DNA from: Plazaster borealis
Taxonomy: Eukaryota > Echinodermata > Asteroidea > Forcipulatida > Labidiasteridae
Assembly (NCBI GenBank): GCA_021014325.1
Contig: CM037462.1
Coordinates: 11,638,501 to 11,702,500 of the forward strand
Direction: 5' to 3'
DNA: 64,000 nucleotides
Shown: in pieces, positions 10,682-22,749 of the stretch
Layout: each line of letters begins with the position of its first letter
Numbering within the stretch: position 1 is the first letter of the stretch
Made by a program: the position numbers and the translations under genes
The notes under the pieces: model-generated
What the model saw: the letters and a program-made list of their open reading frames with translations, nothing else
Databases searched by the model: none
What the model was told of the DNA's origin: nothing

Positions 10682-12867
10682 GGTGACCTTTGACCTACTC
10701 CTTCTCTGATCAACTCGAGACTAATTCCAAGACTTATTGATGGATGGTTTATTTATGACATGGAATCTCAGGGTCTAACAGCAATAGACCCTGCAAATCT
10801 GTCAAGACAAAAGTACGTGTACATTAACATCGATATCAAATCCAACAAACATACAGAGTACCTACACATTTTTTTCACAGATTGGCATCAAATCATTGTT
10901 ATCCTGACAAACCGACAAACTATTACAGTGTGTGCTCATGATAGCCATCATGTTGGCCTATACCCAATACATTCCACATTCTCCAATCTCCACACACAGG
11001 CAGGACTCCCCATAAATGTAAAAAAAACACAATATCTCCACACTCTCCACGCAGGGAGTCTAGGTTCTTTCGTTTTAAAACTGTATGTCTGTACATAGGG
11101 AGCCTTTTAGAGTTGGCAAACTGAAGCCACCTGATTTTAAACCTCTTAAAACAAATTATTTGTATCTATACGAAAACTGTAAATTTATTTAATTAACAAC
11201 TTGCTATGGGGTATTTTTATTTTCAAGAACTTTGTATTAAACATAATTTTAAAAGAAGATTTGATTTCATAAAAAAATATAGTCTTCGCTCAAGTTATTT
11301 TCTCGTTTTCGATATGCGCGAGACTTGCACAGTCTATAAAGATACTTTAACACTGAGAGAAAATCCAGGTAGTACCAATATCATAACTTTATATAAAATT
11401 AATTTAAGGTATTGATGAACATGCTCTGCTTTAAAACGTCCCTCATGTCCCTATACGATATTATGACATGCATATAATGTCAACACTGATACATGTACAC
11501 TATACATATGGAACACATTTTTGGGTTGAACAAAGAAAAATTGACTAGTATACATGTAGCAGGATTTGAACCTGCAACCTCCAGATTAACGTGCCGGCAC
11601 TCTACCAACTGAGCCATGTACATGTAGCCCCAATGTTGGCGGTCTCCCTATTTTGTCAATATCTTTTCTTCAGGAGTGCCAGTCAGAAGCCATTCAACCT
11701 AAAACTGCCGTACAGCCAGGGATCACACCAAGTTTACAACGGACCATACTAAACATGTTATTTTTTACAAACTTTTTAAAAATCATTTACAGCAATAAAG
11801 ATACTTCCTACTTCACGTCACACAGTGCAAAGTCAGCCATCTTTACGGGCTACGATAGTAGTCACTTTTAAATGCACAACTTTGCGTTATATGCATAAAA
11901 ACCAAGCAGTACGCAAGAGTTTTATCAAATTTCTTGCATGATTGGTCATTTTGAACCACTTGGCTGCATACAAAAATTGGAATGCTTGATGCAGCTCAAA
12001 GCCAAAACCCAAGTTGCCCGTAAAGTTGGCATCTATCTGGAACTATCTACTGCATGCAAACCCATTGTTTCAAATTTTCCATAAAAATGATGACACCCTG
12101 TTTTCAAATTCCAGGTAACATTGAAGATTAAAGACACAAGGCAGAGTGGAGAAATTGTAATTCAACTTATTATTAAACTTGAGTGTAAACTGTAAAACAA
12201 GCATGTGTTAATTTTACATTAAGTTTGAAGCGCATACAAAAATAGCGCATGCTCAGCTCAAGTTCGTCATCACATAAACCAGCTCACCAATTTATGTATC
12301 CCTGCTAAACCAGGCCATCAATCTAAATTTAACTCTGCAATTCAGCTTGACTGAAAGCAGCTGTGCAACCCAGCGATAAGTCAGTTATTAATAGCATTAA
12401 TGACAACGGAGGGGAAGAAACTTCTTTTCGGTGGTTCTTTTTATGAGGTATAGGAAGAACTCAGGAAGTTGACTCAATCTAGTGCGGATTAAAAGTTTTA
12501 AAGGGGATCAGAGAGTTGGCCTGGGCAGCAGACGGAGAGCTCAAAACCACCGTCGGTGTATACATGAAGCCAACCCCCCGGTTTGGAGATTTAGGGAATG
12601 GGTGGATTAGGGTTTGAGGAAACTGCCGAGTGTCACAGGGTGGGACCAGTTAGGGTGCTGGATGCGCTTAATATGGTATGGTGTTTGGCTCGGCACTTTT
12701 TCTCAGTCCCAAAAAGAGTACATCGCAGGTTTCTGTTTTAAGAAACAGTTGGGGCACTGCAACAGGCCTCGAATTTCATCTTTGAGAGGGCAAGGCCATT
12801 TTCATTTTGCAAAGGGCATTTCCATTGGAAAATGGGAAACTTTTGAAGGGGCACCAAGGCCAAGACC
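10682..12867. other. Region upstream of the PATJ-like start
   Basis: Apart from SINE-2 at 11515-11745, I see no gene or recognised promoter element. The PATJ-like 5' untranslated part and promoter should lie at the left of this stretch. Confidence 0.5.
11515..11745 (-). mobile_element. SINE-2 copy
   Basis: Head in reverse (TGGCTCAGTTGGTAGAGTGC...AGGTTCAAATCCTGC), then GGGAGACCGCCAACATTGGG and the body with GCCATTCAACCT and GGATCACACC. Confidence 0.85.
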
Positions 12868-13062
12868 AGGGCCCTATTTCACGGAGCTGCTTAAGCACAA
12901 GAAGTAGCTAAGCACAACAAAATTATGCTTACCAGACTAAGGTTACCAGCCAAACTACCATGTCGCGTGTACAATTTGTGACTGGTATCCTGCTCATTTC
13001 TACTAAGCAGAAAATTGTTTAGCAATATTTTCTTCTTAAGCAGCTCTATGAAATTGGGTCCT
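12868..13062. mobile_element. MITE-C, palindromic element
   Basis: Termini GGGCCCTATTTCACGG...GCTGCTTAAGC and its complement GCAGCTCTATGAAATTGGGTCC; the interior contains inverted ACCAGCCAAA...TTTGTGACTGGT. Confidence 0.9.
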
Positions 13063-13102
13063 GGGGCAACAGAGGCCAGCTTCGTGGCTTCCGTGCAATT
13101 CC

Positions 13103-13297
13103 TGGGCCCAATTTCATAGAGCTGCTTAAGCTAAAAAATAAGCTAAGCAAAACAAAATTTTGCTAACCAGAATAAGGTTACCAGCCAAAATACAATGTCA
13201 CATGTACAATTTTTGACTGGTATCCTGCTCGTTATTGCTAAGCAGGGATTTTTTAAGCAGTATTTTCTACTTAAGCAGCTCTATGAAATTGGACCCA
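13103..13297. mobile_element. MITE-C, second adjacent copy
   Basis: GGGCCCAATTTCATAGAGCT to GCAGCTCTATGAAATTGGACCC, 40 bp after the previous copy. Confidence 0.9.
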
Positions 13298-13354
13298 GGC
13301 CTGCTGCAACTTTTTATGCCGTGTCAAGTCATCAGAGATCATGCATAATTTTGA

Positions 13355-13585
13355 TTTATCTTACTACTGAGTATGCAGCACCGGCAGCCAAATGGGCACA
13401 CAGTTTACTATTCAAGTTCACATCAACAATCTCTACCCTGACCCTCGCAAGAACCCATTTACTTCTGGGTGATGAGATGCAATTTTGGTTAGGCCTAATA
13501 AGTGTCTTGCCCAAGAGCACAAATGTCGTGACCAGGATTTGAACCCACAAATACGTAATACACCACTTGGCCATGACACGCTACG
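13355..13585 (-). mobile_element. SINE-1-like copy
   Basis: Reverse reads GCGTGTCATGGCCAAGTGGT...GGGTTCAAATCC...CTTGGGCAAGACACTT, a tRNA-Leu-like head with the fixed CAAGACACTT spacer of SINE-1. Confidence 0.75.
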
Positions 13586-15131
13586 GAAAGTTAAGGAAAA
13601 AAACCACTTGAAATCAAAATCCCTTAAATCACTTTTGCGATAAATGCTTAATTCTGACTGCTGCAATAAAAATAAACCAGCAAACGCTCTAGAGGAGGTG
13701 TTACAAAACATATTTGTTGCCATGTATACTAAAACTTGACCAGGTAATTTAATTTTACAGGTTTGCTAGATGGTGTTTTTATTGGCAACTAGAGGATGCG
13801 AATAATTTTCCCAAAATCCATTAATGTACTTTTCGCTTTAACATCGGTCTTCAAATTTGCGGAGAATTCTGAAACCTGCTGGCAAGATAATTTACTTTAC
13901 ATATAAGACTTGTACGTAAACACATAAAACAGGGTGGCCAAATTCAGATTGGGGGGGGGGGCGGACCCTTTGCCTCAAACTATGTGTACATTATGCATAT
14001 TCATGTTCGTTTAATCTTTTTATTCCATTATCAGCACTCGTTGGAATGTGTAAAAAGATTAGGTAAAGTACACCAACATGAAAGATTACAAAGCTGCACC
14101 ACAATGTGCACAACATTGTTAAAATTAAAACATTTAATGTTTACAGATTTCCACTTATTCTTACCTTGTACTGTTCATGTTGGGTCACATAAAGTGTGAA
14201 TACTGGTCAAGATTTGACATTTACCATGTGCTTTAAAGCATATTACTAGAGTAGTGACATTTAAAAAGCAAAGTAAAACCTACATTAACATTTTCTAAAA
14301 TTTGTTTTCATGGGAAAACATTGAATGAAATAATTCCGAGTACGACCTCAACTATTGCATTCTTTATGACAACAATAGTATCTTATTTACCGAAATGGAA
14401 GGAATGCCGTATCCGACCTACACTTTCTAAGGGTTGGTCATCTCCCTTTTTGGGGGACATTGGAGTTACATTAAATACGTTAATTATTTAACTTTGAAAT
14501 AATAAATGCAATTGCAAGTGGATATTCCATTTTCAAGTTGCACTGCACGATTTGAAATTGCACACCGTACTGCCAAAGAAACTTCATAAAAACATGTCAA
14601 ATGGCATTCATTCAGGCAGCAGTGCTGTTAAGACCAACCCCTGTAGACCCCAAACTACTTATTTCTCATGATTTTGATACTTTGTAACTGGTAATCCAAA
14701 GCGGTCGTACTATTTAGCGTCAACTCGACGATCTAACAATTCCAGACAACTCCATGACAACTTGATTCAACAAGTTGAAAAGGCTTTCAAATGCGACCTG
14801 TTTGCCAGATTATGTTTGAAAACACGTCTAAAAACTGACTGGCAACGTTATTCAAACTTAGGCTATTTGTGGAAAAACAAGTTTGCGTATCGTAAAATGA
14901 ACCATTAGTTCTGTCCTTAGAATTGGCCAAGGAGGTGTTATTGTGCTTGCCCTATTATATTGGATCGCACCATTCAGAGGTGCGCATGCAGATTATTTTG
15001 GTGGCAAAACAGTATTGAATTTCGCTGAACGAAAAACAAATTAGAAACAAATAAAAATTTAACGACAACTTAAAAATATTTCATAAAAAGTTCATACAAT
15101 TGTTGAGTTGATGCTGAATAGTACGACCCAT
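13586..15131. other. Unassigned noncoding stretch
   Basis: AT-rich, with a short poly(G) run at 13953. A terminus-like GCCGTATCCGACCTACACTTTCTAAGGG at ~14407 resembles the ends of the element at 15132. No exon found. Confidence 0.5.
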
Positions 15132-15553
15132 CCAAAGGAAAAAATTCTGTATCCGGCCACCACTTTCTAAGGGATTTATTAGATTTTTTAATGGATGTTG
15201 GACTTTATTTCCCTTTTTTTTTAAATATTCCTCTTGAGAAATTTGTAGCTAAAATGCTAAATACCTTTAAAAAGGAAAATTCAAGCGCACGTTTCATCGC
15301 ATGGACAGAACTCTTGAGCACTCATGCCCAAAGGAACTAAGTATTTAAATAGAATGTAGCGAGCAGCGTTATCAAGAACACCATCGACTCGAAAAATGGC
15401 TTATTTTTCATGATTTTGACATTTTGTTTAGTTCAATGTGCCTGTGGGTGCCTCTTTGTTTACATTCTGTCAACCCTTCTGGACAGGTGGGTAAGGATAT
15501 AGTATTCCCTAAATTACAGGAGATAAAGTGGCGGCCGGATACAGAATTTTAGC
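15132..15553. mobile_element. ~410-bp element with ATTCTGTATCCGGCC termini
   Basis: Left AAATTCTGTATCCGGCCACC, right GGCGGCCGGATACAGAATTTT. The sequence CCCATCCAAAG stands immediately outside both ends (15127-15137 and 15553-15563). No open frame of note. Confidence 0.82.
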
Positions 15554-15674
15554 CCATCCAAAGTGCCTGTAGTGTTCAACTCTCTCTGTGTACATTCTGT
15601 AAATCTTTCAAGCACTTAGCAGGTAAAGAATAATTAAATAATAGTCAATCTATTTGAGAAATAGTGTAAGTGCA

Positions 15675-15937
15675 GGGCCCAATTTCATGGCTCTGCTTAC
15701 CGTAAGCAAAGAATCGGCGCTTACGGAAGCAGGGAATTCCGCGCTTACGTCAAGTGTATTTCACGGGTCAGCACAAAATTTTTGTTGTGCGCATGCGTAC
15801 TACACGTTACTAGGCATTCTTTGCTTACAGTTACACAGCTAGCGCAGAAATTCGGCGCTTGCACAGTAAGCGGAGAATCAGAATGGAGAGCGTAATCGCA
15901 GAATTTGGCGGTAACCAGAGCCATGAAATTGGTCCCA
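15675..15937. mobile_element. MITE-C-like variant
   Basis: GGGCCCAATTTCATGGCTCT start and CCATGAAATTGGTCCC end; the interior is different (TTACGGTAAGC/GCGCTTACG hairpins). Confidence 0.75.
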
Positions 15938-16907
15938 AGTCACTAGAGCAAAGCCAGATACGTGTCATTTTTGCCATGACACAAAGTATTGTTTTTGGCA
16001 ATTTTTGCACAAAACACAATGAAAACACTGGAGTGTCAGTGTCACACATCATGCACCACATGGTGGAATTTGATGGTCAGTCCTGACTGGTGACTGTCAC
16101 CATCACGTACAGTGAGTCGAGTGTTATGGTTTAAACATAAAGCAAGGACCAGATTAAACCATGGAGGAAAAATTAGCCTCCATGATCAAACCATGGAGGT
16201 AGAATGTTCAAAATCAATAGACATAGACTCACTCATGCTCATCTCCACGAAAGCAAAACATTACACAGTTACTATTTTTCAAATCATGTAAATCATATAG
16301 GGCCTAGGCTAAATGATAAATCTAATTTAATTTCAGAACATGTATATATAAATAAAGAAAAGAATGCCCTTCCACCTTGCGGTAAAAGTCTACCACAATT
16401 CATAACAATGCCATGATGCAAAGACAACACTCCACCACTATACACTACACAGGTGCAAATATCATGCGTCAGTGAGGTGTGGTCCGATTGTTCAAAGACC
16501 ACCGTCCCGACCGACTCACCGACTGACAATTTGTTTATTAAGGTTTTCAAACAAAATTTTAATTTTGACTTACTTACTCACTTGTTCCAACAACTTCACA
16601 ATATTTCCAGTATTTCCTCCTGGGGCTACTTGGTAATTACATTTCAAGGGATGTTTGGTTTAATTTTATTGTCGATAAACTCATAAACTCCAACTTCGGA
16701 CAGCCAGCTTCAGCTTGCTAACATGCTATAATGCTCGAGCGCTTTGCTCAGCTAGTATACAGTACCACACCATACCAACGGTTTGAATACCAGACACTTC
16801 GGCAACGTAACTCGCCATCCACAAACTCGGCACTTTGCAAACTCGGCACCATGCAAACTCTACCTCTCCAACCTCGTTCTCAGCGGTGTACGATCATTGA
16901 TCTCTGT

Positions 16908-17070
16908 TGCGTTCGATTAGCTTCCCCGTGTCGACCCCGGTGTGCTCATCCGGTGAGCCCCTGTCATGAGCTAATCGAACGCCAACTTCCCCCAAGCATT
17001 CACACCATCAATGCATCTTGGGACAGCCGACCCGGACCTGGGTCGACCCGGGGAAGCTAATCGAACGCAC
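16908..17070. mobile_element. Short GC-rich inverted-repeat element
   Basis: TGCGTTCGATTAGCTTCCCCG at the left and GGGGAAGCTAATCGAACGCA at the right, 162 bp apart; an additional inner copy of AGCTAATCGAACGC lies at ~16970. Confidence 0.82.
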
Positions 17071-17172
17071 CCATTGAGATCAATGTGTACGATCAATCCG
17101 CGTCATTTTTCTTTTCTTTCACAGAATGCCATGCTCGATCATATAACCCTGCAAGTGTGACTTTTTATTTGA

Positions 17173-17727
17173 ATAGACCCTTGCATATGACGTCACACTC
17201 TCAAATAAGGAGGCAGATCATGGGAAGATAGCTGTTCTTTGTGCGTAAACGCGGTGCGTGACCTCAGCGTACCTGTAGCGTTTCGCGTTATGCAAGGGGG
17301 ACCTATTGATTTCTATAGACCCCTTACACAACGCGGAACGCACCTCCGAACAATGCGCGTCATTTTGGGAGTCAACTCTCTTTTGTGCATGTTTTTTTTA
17401 CAATATTTTGACACCCAAAATGACACCCAGGATAGGCGCATGTGAGTACGCTGCGCGTTGTGCAAGGAGTCTATATCACAAGATCAAAGAAGAATGAGAG
17501 GGGACCAGCTTTGCTCTTTGAATTGATGCATCTTTGCGGATACAGGCCCAATGGACCTTATGCATTGACGTCATCCAGCCGCCATCTTAGAGGTACGATG
17601 ACGAAACAATCGAAACGCACAGATGTGTACGCGCTGCGCACAGGATTGGCCAATGAACAACCTCCTTTTGACCTCTAAGCGAGAGCGCCCTACTGATATG
17701 ACGTCATGTGCATATAAGGTCTATTAA
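17173..17727. mobile_element. ~555-bp element with TGACGTCA-containing termini
   Basis: Left AATAGACCCTTGCATATGACGTCA and right TGACGTCATGTGCATATAAGG...CTATT are imperfect inverted repeats. The right third (17560-17727: GACGTCATCCAGCCGCCATC...) recurs inverted at 59294-59466. Confidence 0.75.
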
Positions 17728-18599
17728 AATGTACAATATTCTGGCACATATTATCTTCTATCATTAGGTTATACTATTAAAGCCCTAGCCTGCACCATCT
17801 TGAATTTAGGAGCACGCTGCGAACGTCCGCCATCTCGGTTGTTCCGGGTATGGCGAATTCCCTGCTGTCTTCGGTGCGGTCGCCTAATCCGCTGGGGTGC
17901 CATGCTGTATACGGTCACCCGAACTGCCGCGGTCCGACCGAGTTGTCTGGTTGGCTGGAGAAGCAGAGCGATCCATTTAGGGTGGTGGCCTCGGACTTCC
18001 AATAAATCTCACCAACTGCCAGAAACTTACAAACTTGCACCAGTGCCCTTGAAAATTTCCATCAGAAACCCGTGGATTGCTTAGGCCTACGTCAGTTTGG
18101 TCAACGCAAGTCTTGACAAATCAAAACACCGGTAACATTTCCGTATCCGACTGCCAATTTTTCAGTCAATATGAAATAAATAGCATCTTATTTACTCAAA
18201 TGAGATTGCTAACCGTATGAGTAAAAAAAGGGGCATTCGGATGCGGAATTTTCCCAAAATACCTACATGTCAGCCAATCATGCATCATTGCCAGAAACAC
18301 ATTTCCTTCCCCCATTCAAAAATTCAACCCCGGCCGTGCAAACACCCAAAATCATGCTTCGTAAATAACATGGCGTTGGAGAAAAGGGATCCCGCTATTT
18401 TAATGAACCGATTCCAGGGGCGTGTTTTGGCGACCATGACAGGAAACAAGTTTCTGACGTAAAAGACACAGTTCATGACGTCGAGGTACATCTCTTCAAA
18501 ATTTATGTTCTTAAAATATACAACTTAAGGGGTTTTTTCAATGGTGTATGCTATGCAAATGTCAAAATATACGCTGTTTAAATACTAATATAGAACATA
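17728..18599. other. Unassigned stretch with a GC-rich island
   Basis: 17800-18005 is GC-richer than its surroundings and holds a 51-codon plus-strand frame (17850-18005, MANSLLSSVRSP...GWLEKQSDPF...) that I do not recognise. 18135-18260 resembles a small inverted element with TTTCCGTATCCG/CGGATGCGGAA ends. Confidence 0.4.
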
Positions 18600-19400
18600 T
18601 TTTAAAAAGAATTCGTACCCTTCGTTATGAGTAAAAAATAAAATTTTGTATAATCTTGAAGACTGTTATACTGGGCATGCTAATTTGGTTCACTAATTAG
18701 TGGTTAATTAAGCACAGTTACACAGACGCTATTTTCCATCTATAACACGCACAGTTTCATATGCGGTTGAGTAAACTACCTTTTTAAAAATAATTTGTAC
18801 CCTTCATTATGAATAAAAAAGAGTTTTTAAGCCCAGAATCGTGAAGACTGTTATACTGGGCATTATTTTCTGAGCTGGCTAAGTTGGTCCACTAATTAGT
18901 GGTTAATTAAGCACAGTTACAAAGACGCTATTTTCCATCTATAACAGTTCAATTGCATTATGCAATTGCATTATGCTGTTGAGTAAACTATACCTCTTTA
19001 AAATATTTTGTACCCTTCGTTATGAGTAAAAATTGCTTTTTTAGTCCATAATCTTGAAGACTGTTATAACAAATGTTGAGCTTGCTTATTTGGTCCACTA
19101 ATTAGTGGTTAATTAACCAGTTACAAAGACGCTATTTTCCATCTGTAACACGCACAATTGCATATGCTTTTGAGTATTAAACTACCTCTTTAAAATAATT
19201 TATACCCTTCATTATCAATGAAAGTGGCTTTTTCAGCCCAGAATCGTGAAGACTGTTATACTGGGCATTATTTTCTGAGCTGGCTAATTTGGCTCACTAA
19301 TTAGTTGTTAATTAACCACAACTATACAGACGCCATTTCCCATCTATAACACGCACAAATGCATGTGCTTTTGATTGCGAGTCAACTACCTTTTGAAAAA
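18600..19400 (+). repeat. Four tandem copies of a ~190-210-bp repeat
   Basis: GAAGACTGTTATA recurs at ~18658, 18842, 19056 and 19250 with TGTACCCTTCRTTATGAGTA, CCACTAATTAGTGGTTAATTA and ACGCTATTTTCCATCTATAA in fixed order. One inverted relative is at 34715-34830. Confidence 0.9.
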
Positions 19401-19837
19401 AGTTTGTACTGGAGAAGAGATAATCTGTATCACACAAACAACTGTTTCGATCCAGATTTATAGACTTGCCCAGTCCCTATGAGTTAGCCTCCCAAACAGT
19501 TGAATTGCGCCCTCTATCGGTGACTAATACAAAAAACACCGTGGCCAATTTCATTTCATTTCATTTCATTTTATTCACCAGCAAATAATGAACAATAAAA
19601 CATAAATAAATTGCAAACCAAATGATCTGCAAGATTATAAGACTATATATTATTATTATAATAATTATTATTAAAACTATAGTTTTAAAAAGATTACCCA
19701 ATGTAAAAACACCTGAGGAACCCGGATTGGCGGGCAGATAGGCCTACATGTAGGTAGGAAACAACCTCTAGTGGGGGTGGTACATAAAAACGATAAGAAG
19801 CAAATCAAAAACAAGAATTATGTACTTCCATGTTACT

Positions 19838-20093
19838 ATGCGACGAAAAAAAAAAATGCGACGAAGAAAAACAAAAAGTGACGAAAAAAAAAATGTGACT
19901 GGAAAAAATACGATGGAAAAAATGCGAGGGAGTAAAAATGCGAAGGGAAAAAAATGTAACGGGGAAAAAAAATGTGACGGGAAAAAAAATGCCACGAAAA
20001 ACAAATGCGACGGAAAAAAAATAAACGGAAACGAAAAACGCGACGGAAAATAATTTGATGCCAAACAAATGTGACGAAAAAAAAAAGGGAATG
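19838..20093 (+). repeat. A-rich degenerate repeat of a GCGACGGAAAAAAAAT-like unit
   Basis: About 15 imperfect copies of 14-17 bp. It creates open frames on both strands (Lys-rich and Phe-rich) that I do not regard as genes. Confidence 0.85.
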
Positions 20094-20099
20094 AAGATA

Positions 20100-20467
20100 G
20101 CACACATGGAACACCATACACTTGACTGAAAGTACAGAGTTTTCCCAAGTATCCAGTGAAATCAATCACTAGGTGTCGTTTCATTTATAAGAAAACAATT
20201 TTTTATTTCATTTGAAATGGGTTTAACATGAGAGTTTTAATACAACAAGGTTTGTCTAATCTAGTGTAAAACTGTCACCATTTGCTCTCTTTTTTCTTGG
20301 CAAACACAAACAAACAAATAACATGTCAGAGCATGGTTCAAAATTTCATATTAAATCCTAACCCCTCAAATCCACATTTTCAAAACAAAAATACTACAAT
20401 TACCAATAAAGCAACTAAATAGTAGTCTACAATTATTAACAAAAACAGAATGCAACGTTTTATAATT
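20100..20467. other. Unassigned AT-rich stretch
   Basis: No repeat family or exon recognised; short CAAA-rich runs only. Confidence 0.5.
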
Positions 20468-20760
20468 TAGGGTTGAACAAAGAAAAATTGACTAAGTCTG
20501 GACTTGAACCTGCAACCTCAGGACCAATGTTCCGGCATTCTTCCAAACCTACTGCCCCAATGTTAGGGGTTAGGGGTTAAGGGGTTAAGGGGTTAGGGGG
20601 TTAGGGGGTTAGGGGGTTAGGGGGTTAGGGGGTTAGGGGGTTAGGGGGTTAGGGGGTTAGGGGGTTAGGGGGTTAGGGGTTGGAAGCCAGTCCACCTCTA
20701 ACTACCGTGTAGCCAGAAGTCACTGCCAAATTTTACAATACAACCTGGGAACAGAGGATC
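20468..20760 (-). mobile_element. SINE-2 copy containing a telomere-like expansion
   Basis: The GGTTGAACAAAGAAAAATTG edge and a degraded tRNA head at 20468-20555 are followed by CCCCAATGTTAGG, then the GGGGGTTA array, then the SINE body (GGAAGCCAGTCC...). Confidence 0.8.
20561..20682 (+). repeat. Interstitial (TTAGGGGG)n array
   Basis: Fourteen or so copies, grading from TTAGGGGT/TTAAGGGG at the left to uniform TTAGGGGG. It differs from canonical TTAGGG and lies inside a SINE-2. Confidence 0.95.
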
Positions 20761-20942
20761 ATACTACCGGGATGCAACTTGTTATTACAAATTTCGAAAA
20801 ATTGTCTTTGTTCAAACCTAAATTGTCTAAAAAATGTCCCAGTAATTTCCCTTGTAGTTTATTACTTTGTACAACAATTAATAACGAATGACATGTAATA
20901 CCACAACCAATTGGAGGTAGTCTTTTTAACAATTTATAACAT

Positions 20943-21327
20943 TTAAAGGCACTGGACACTATTGGTAATTACTAAAAATAATTGTTAGCATAAAAACTTA
21001 CTTGGTAACGATCAATGGAGAGCTGTTGATAGTATAAAACATTGTGAGAAACAGCTCCCTCTAAAGTACCGTCGTTTTTGAGAAAAAAGTAATTTCTCAG
21101 TAAAATATTTGAATTCATTTCCAGACCTCACGCGTGAGGTCTCGAAATCACATCTGAAAGCACACAACTTCGTGTGACAAGGGTGTTTTTTCTTCCATTA
21201 TTATCTCGCAACTTCGATGACCAATTGAGTTGAAATTTTCTCAGGTTTGTTATTTTGTGCATATGTTGAGATACACCAAGTGAGAAGACTGGTCTTTGAC
21301 AATTACCAAAGGTGTCCAGTGTCTTTA
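20943..21327 (-). mobile_element. MITE-A copy (divergent)
   Basis: TTTAAAGGCACTGGACAC start and GTGTCCAGTGTCTTTAA end; the internal blocks match but the termini form a distinct subfamily. Confidence 0.85.
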
Positions 21328-21539
21328 AGTAAGACACATAAATACATAGTTCTATACAAGTAGGAGACATGCATGGCACTGAGATCGCCTTTCTAAGACA
21401 GGCAGGTAGCTTGCTGATTGAAGTGTGTACTGAAGAAAAGTCTCTATTTTCCTCATCACCATGACTCCATGAAAACAAACTCCAAACAAACTCCCAACTC
21501 CAAACAGCTGTTTTACTGTTGGCCAGTCAAGACATCTCT

Positions 21540-22090
21540 TTGGAGAACTTACTGCAACACAAACAAATGATTAAAAGTTAATTTCAGATAAATTGCTTTA
21601 CCTGACAATTTTGTGTATACTTCATCAATAAAAAATGAATTCAGAAAACTGAAAATAGCAAAAAACAGTTCTGAGGAAATCGTGCATTTCAGGATTGTTT
21701 ATATTGTTGCAAAAAAAATAAGCGAGAGAAATTTGAGGGGGTTGTAAACAGCTCTCTTAATTATTGGTGATGGTATGAGCTTTCTCATCATTAAGTCCCC
21801 AGATTGAAACTAGTCTGAAAACACACAATTTGTAACATTAATTATTAAGCATATCATTGATTAAAACAGTTAGTTTCAGATAAATTGCTTATACCCAAGG
21901 ATTTTGTGTATACTTCAATCAAAACTAAATGCAGAAAAATTAAAACAGCGAAAGAAAGTTCTGAAGAGCTCGTGCATATCAGGTTTCTTTTGATTGTTGC
22001 AATCAAAATAAGCAACAAAAATTTGAGGAGGCATTTCAAATGCCGCAAACAATTCTATTGACGATTACTGCTGGCATGAGCTTTTTTATC
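21540..22090. repeat. Duplicated ~280-bp segments beside the retrotransposon
   Basis: The sequence around 21555-21800 (ACTGCAACACAAACAAATGA..., TTTTGTGTATACTTC, GTTCTGAGGAA) recurs at ~21860-22090 and at 29395-29600, with a short fragment at 28575-28620. These pieces border the retrotransposon blocks on both sides of the satellite. Confidence 0.7.
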
Positions 22091-22109
22091 ACTGAGTTCC
22101 AAGAATGAA

Positions 22110-22575
22110 ACTAATCAAGTAATTAGTGGCAAGTGTGTCGCCTAGGTAGACTGGGTTGCGAGTGTGCTTCAGACTTTTCCCATACCAGCTGATCCTTAGT
22201 TGATGGTTAGCATCCTTGTTCTTGAGGTGGAATGCACTTATCTGAGTTTTGTCAGGGTTAGCTCTCATAGGTTGGTCGAGTAGTATGGGATGAGCAGGGC
22301 ATCGCTGAGGGACTCCTCCAACTTCACGAAAGACTGGTTCTGGGTGGTGATCAGAGATCATCAGCGTGGAGGAAACTCCTGGTGTTTGCATGGATCGGTT
22401 GGTCATTCATGTACAGGTTGAAGAGCAGTGGTGAAAGCACACTTCCTTGTGGGGGGGCCATTTTTCTGTCTGCGCCATCTGCTGCGATTGCTGTTGAGGA
22501 AAACAAAAAATCGCCGGTAGGACAGCAATGTCTGGATGAGTCTAGTCAGTCTCACATCCTTTTTTCAGCTCAAAA
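22110..22575 (-). pseudogene. Non-LTR retrotransposon reverse transcriptase, left piece
   Basis: Minus-strand copy of the same element as at 28621. About 350 bp (22228-22575) match 28621-28985 closely; beyond that the left piece continues downstream of YADD with RANPDKTQISAFHLKNK, a usual post-RT segment, and ends near 22110. Several frameshifts. Confidence 0.75.
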
Positions 22576-22749
22576 CCCCCCTAAAATTTCAAGATGCCAT
22601 AAAAAAGAAATTAATCAAGATCCCACATATGTGAAAAGTGACTTAATAATGAAAATATCAACAACTTCAAGTATTCTTAGGGTTTTACAAGCGTCAAGAA
22701 TTAAGTTAGAAAAGTATTTGATTTCAAGAGAAGATCTTACGGGCTAGGG

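Noticed and set aside
19768..20184. Phe-rich 138-codon and Lys-rich 77-codon frames on opposite strands
   Set aside because: Both come from an A-rich degenerate tandem repeat; no family or start context.
20561..20682. Chromosome end or telomere fusion
   Set aside because: The repeat is TTAGGGGG, short, and bordered on both sides by parts of the same SINE.
22382..22747. 121-codon plus-strand frame
   Set aside because: It is antisense to the retrotransposon RT and runs into satellite-flanking sequence.
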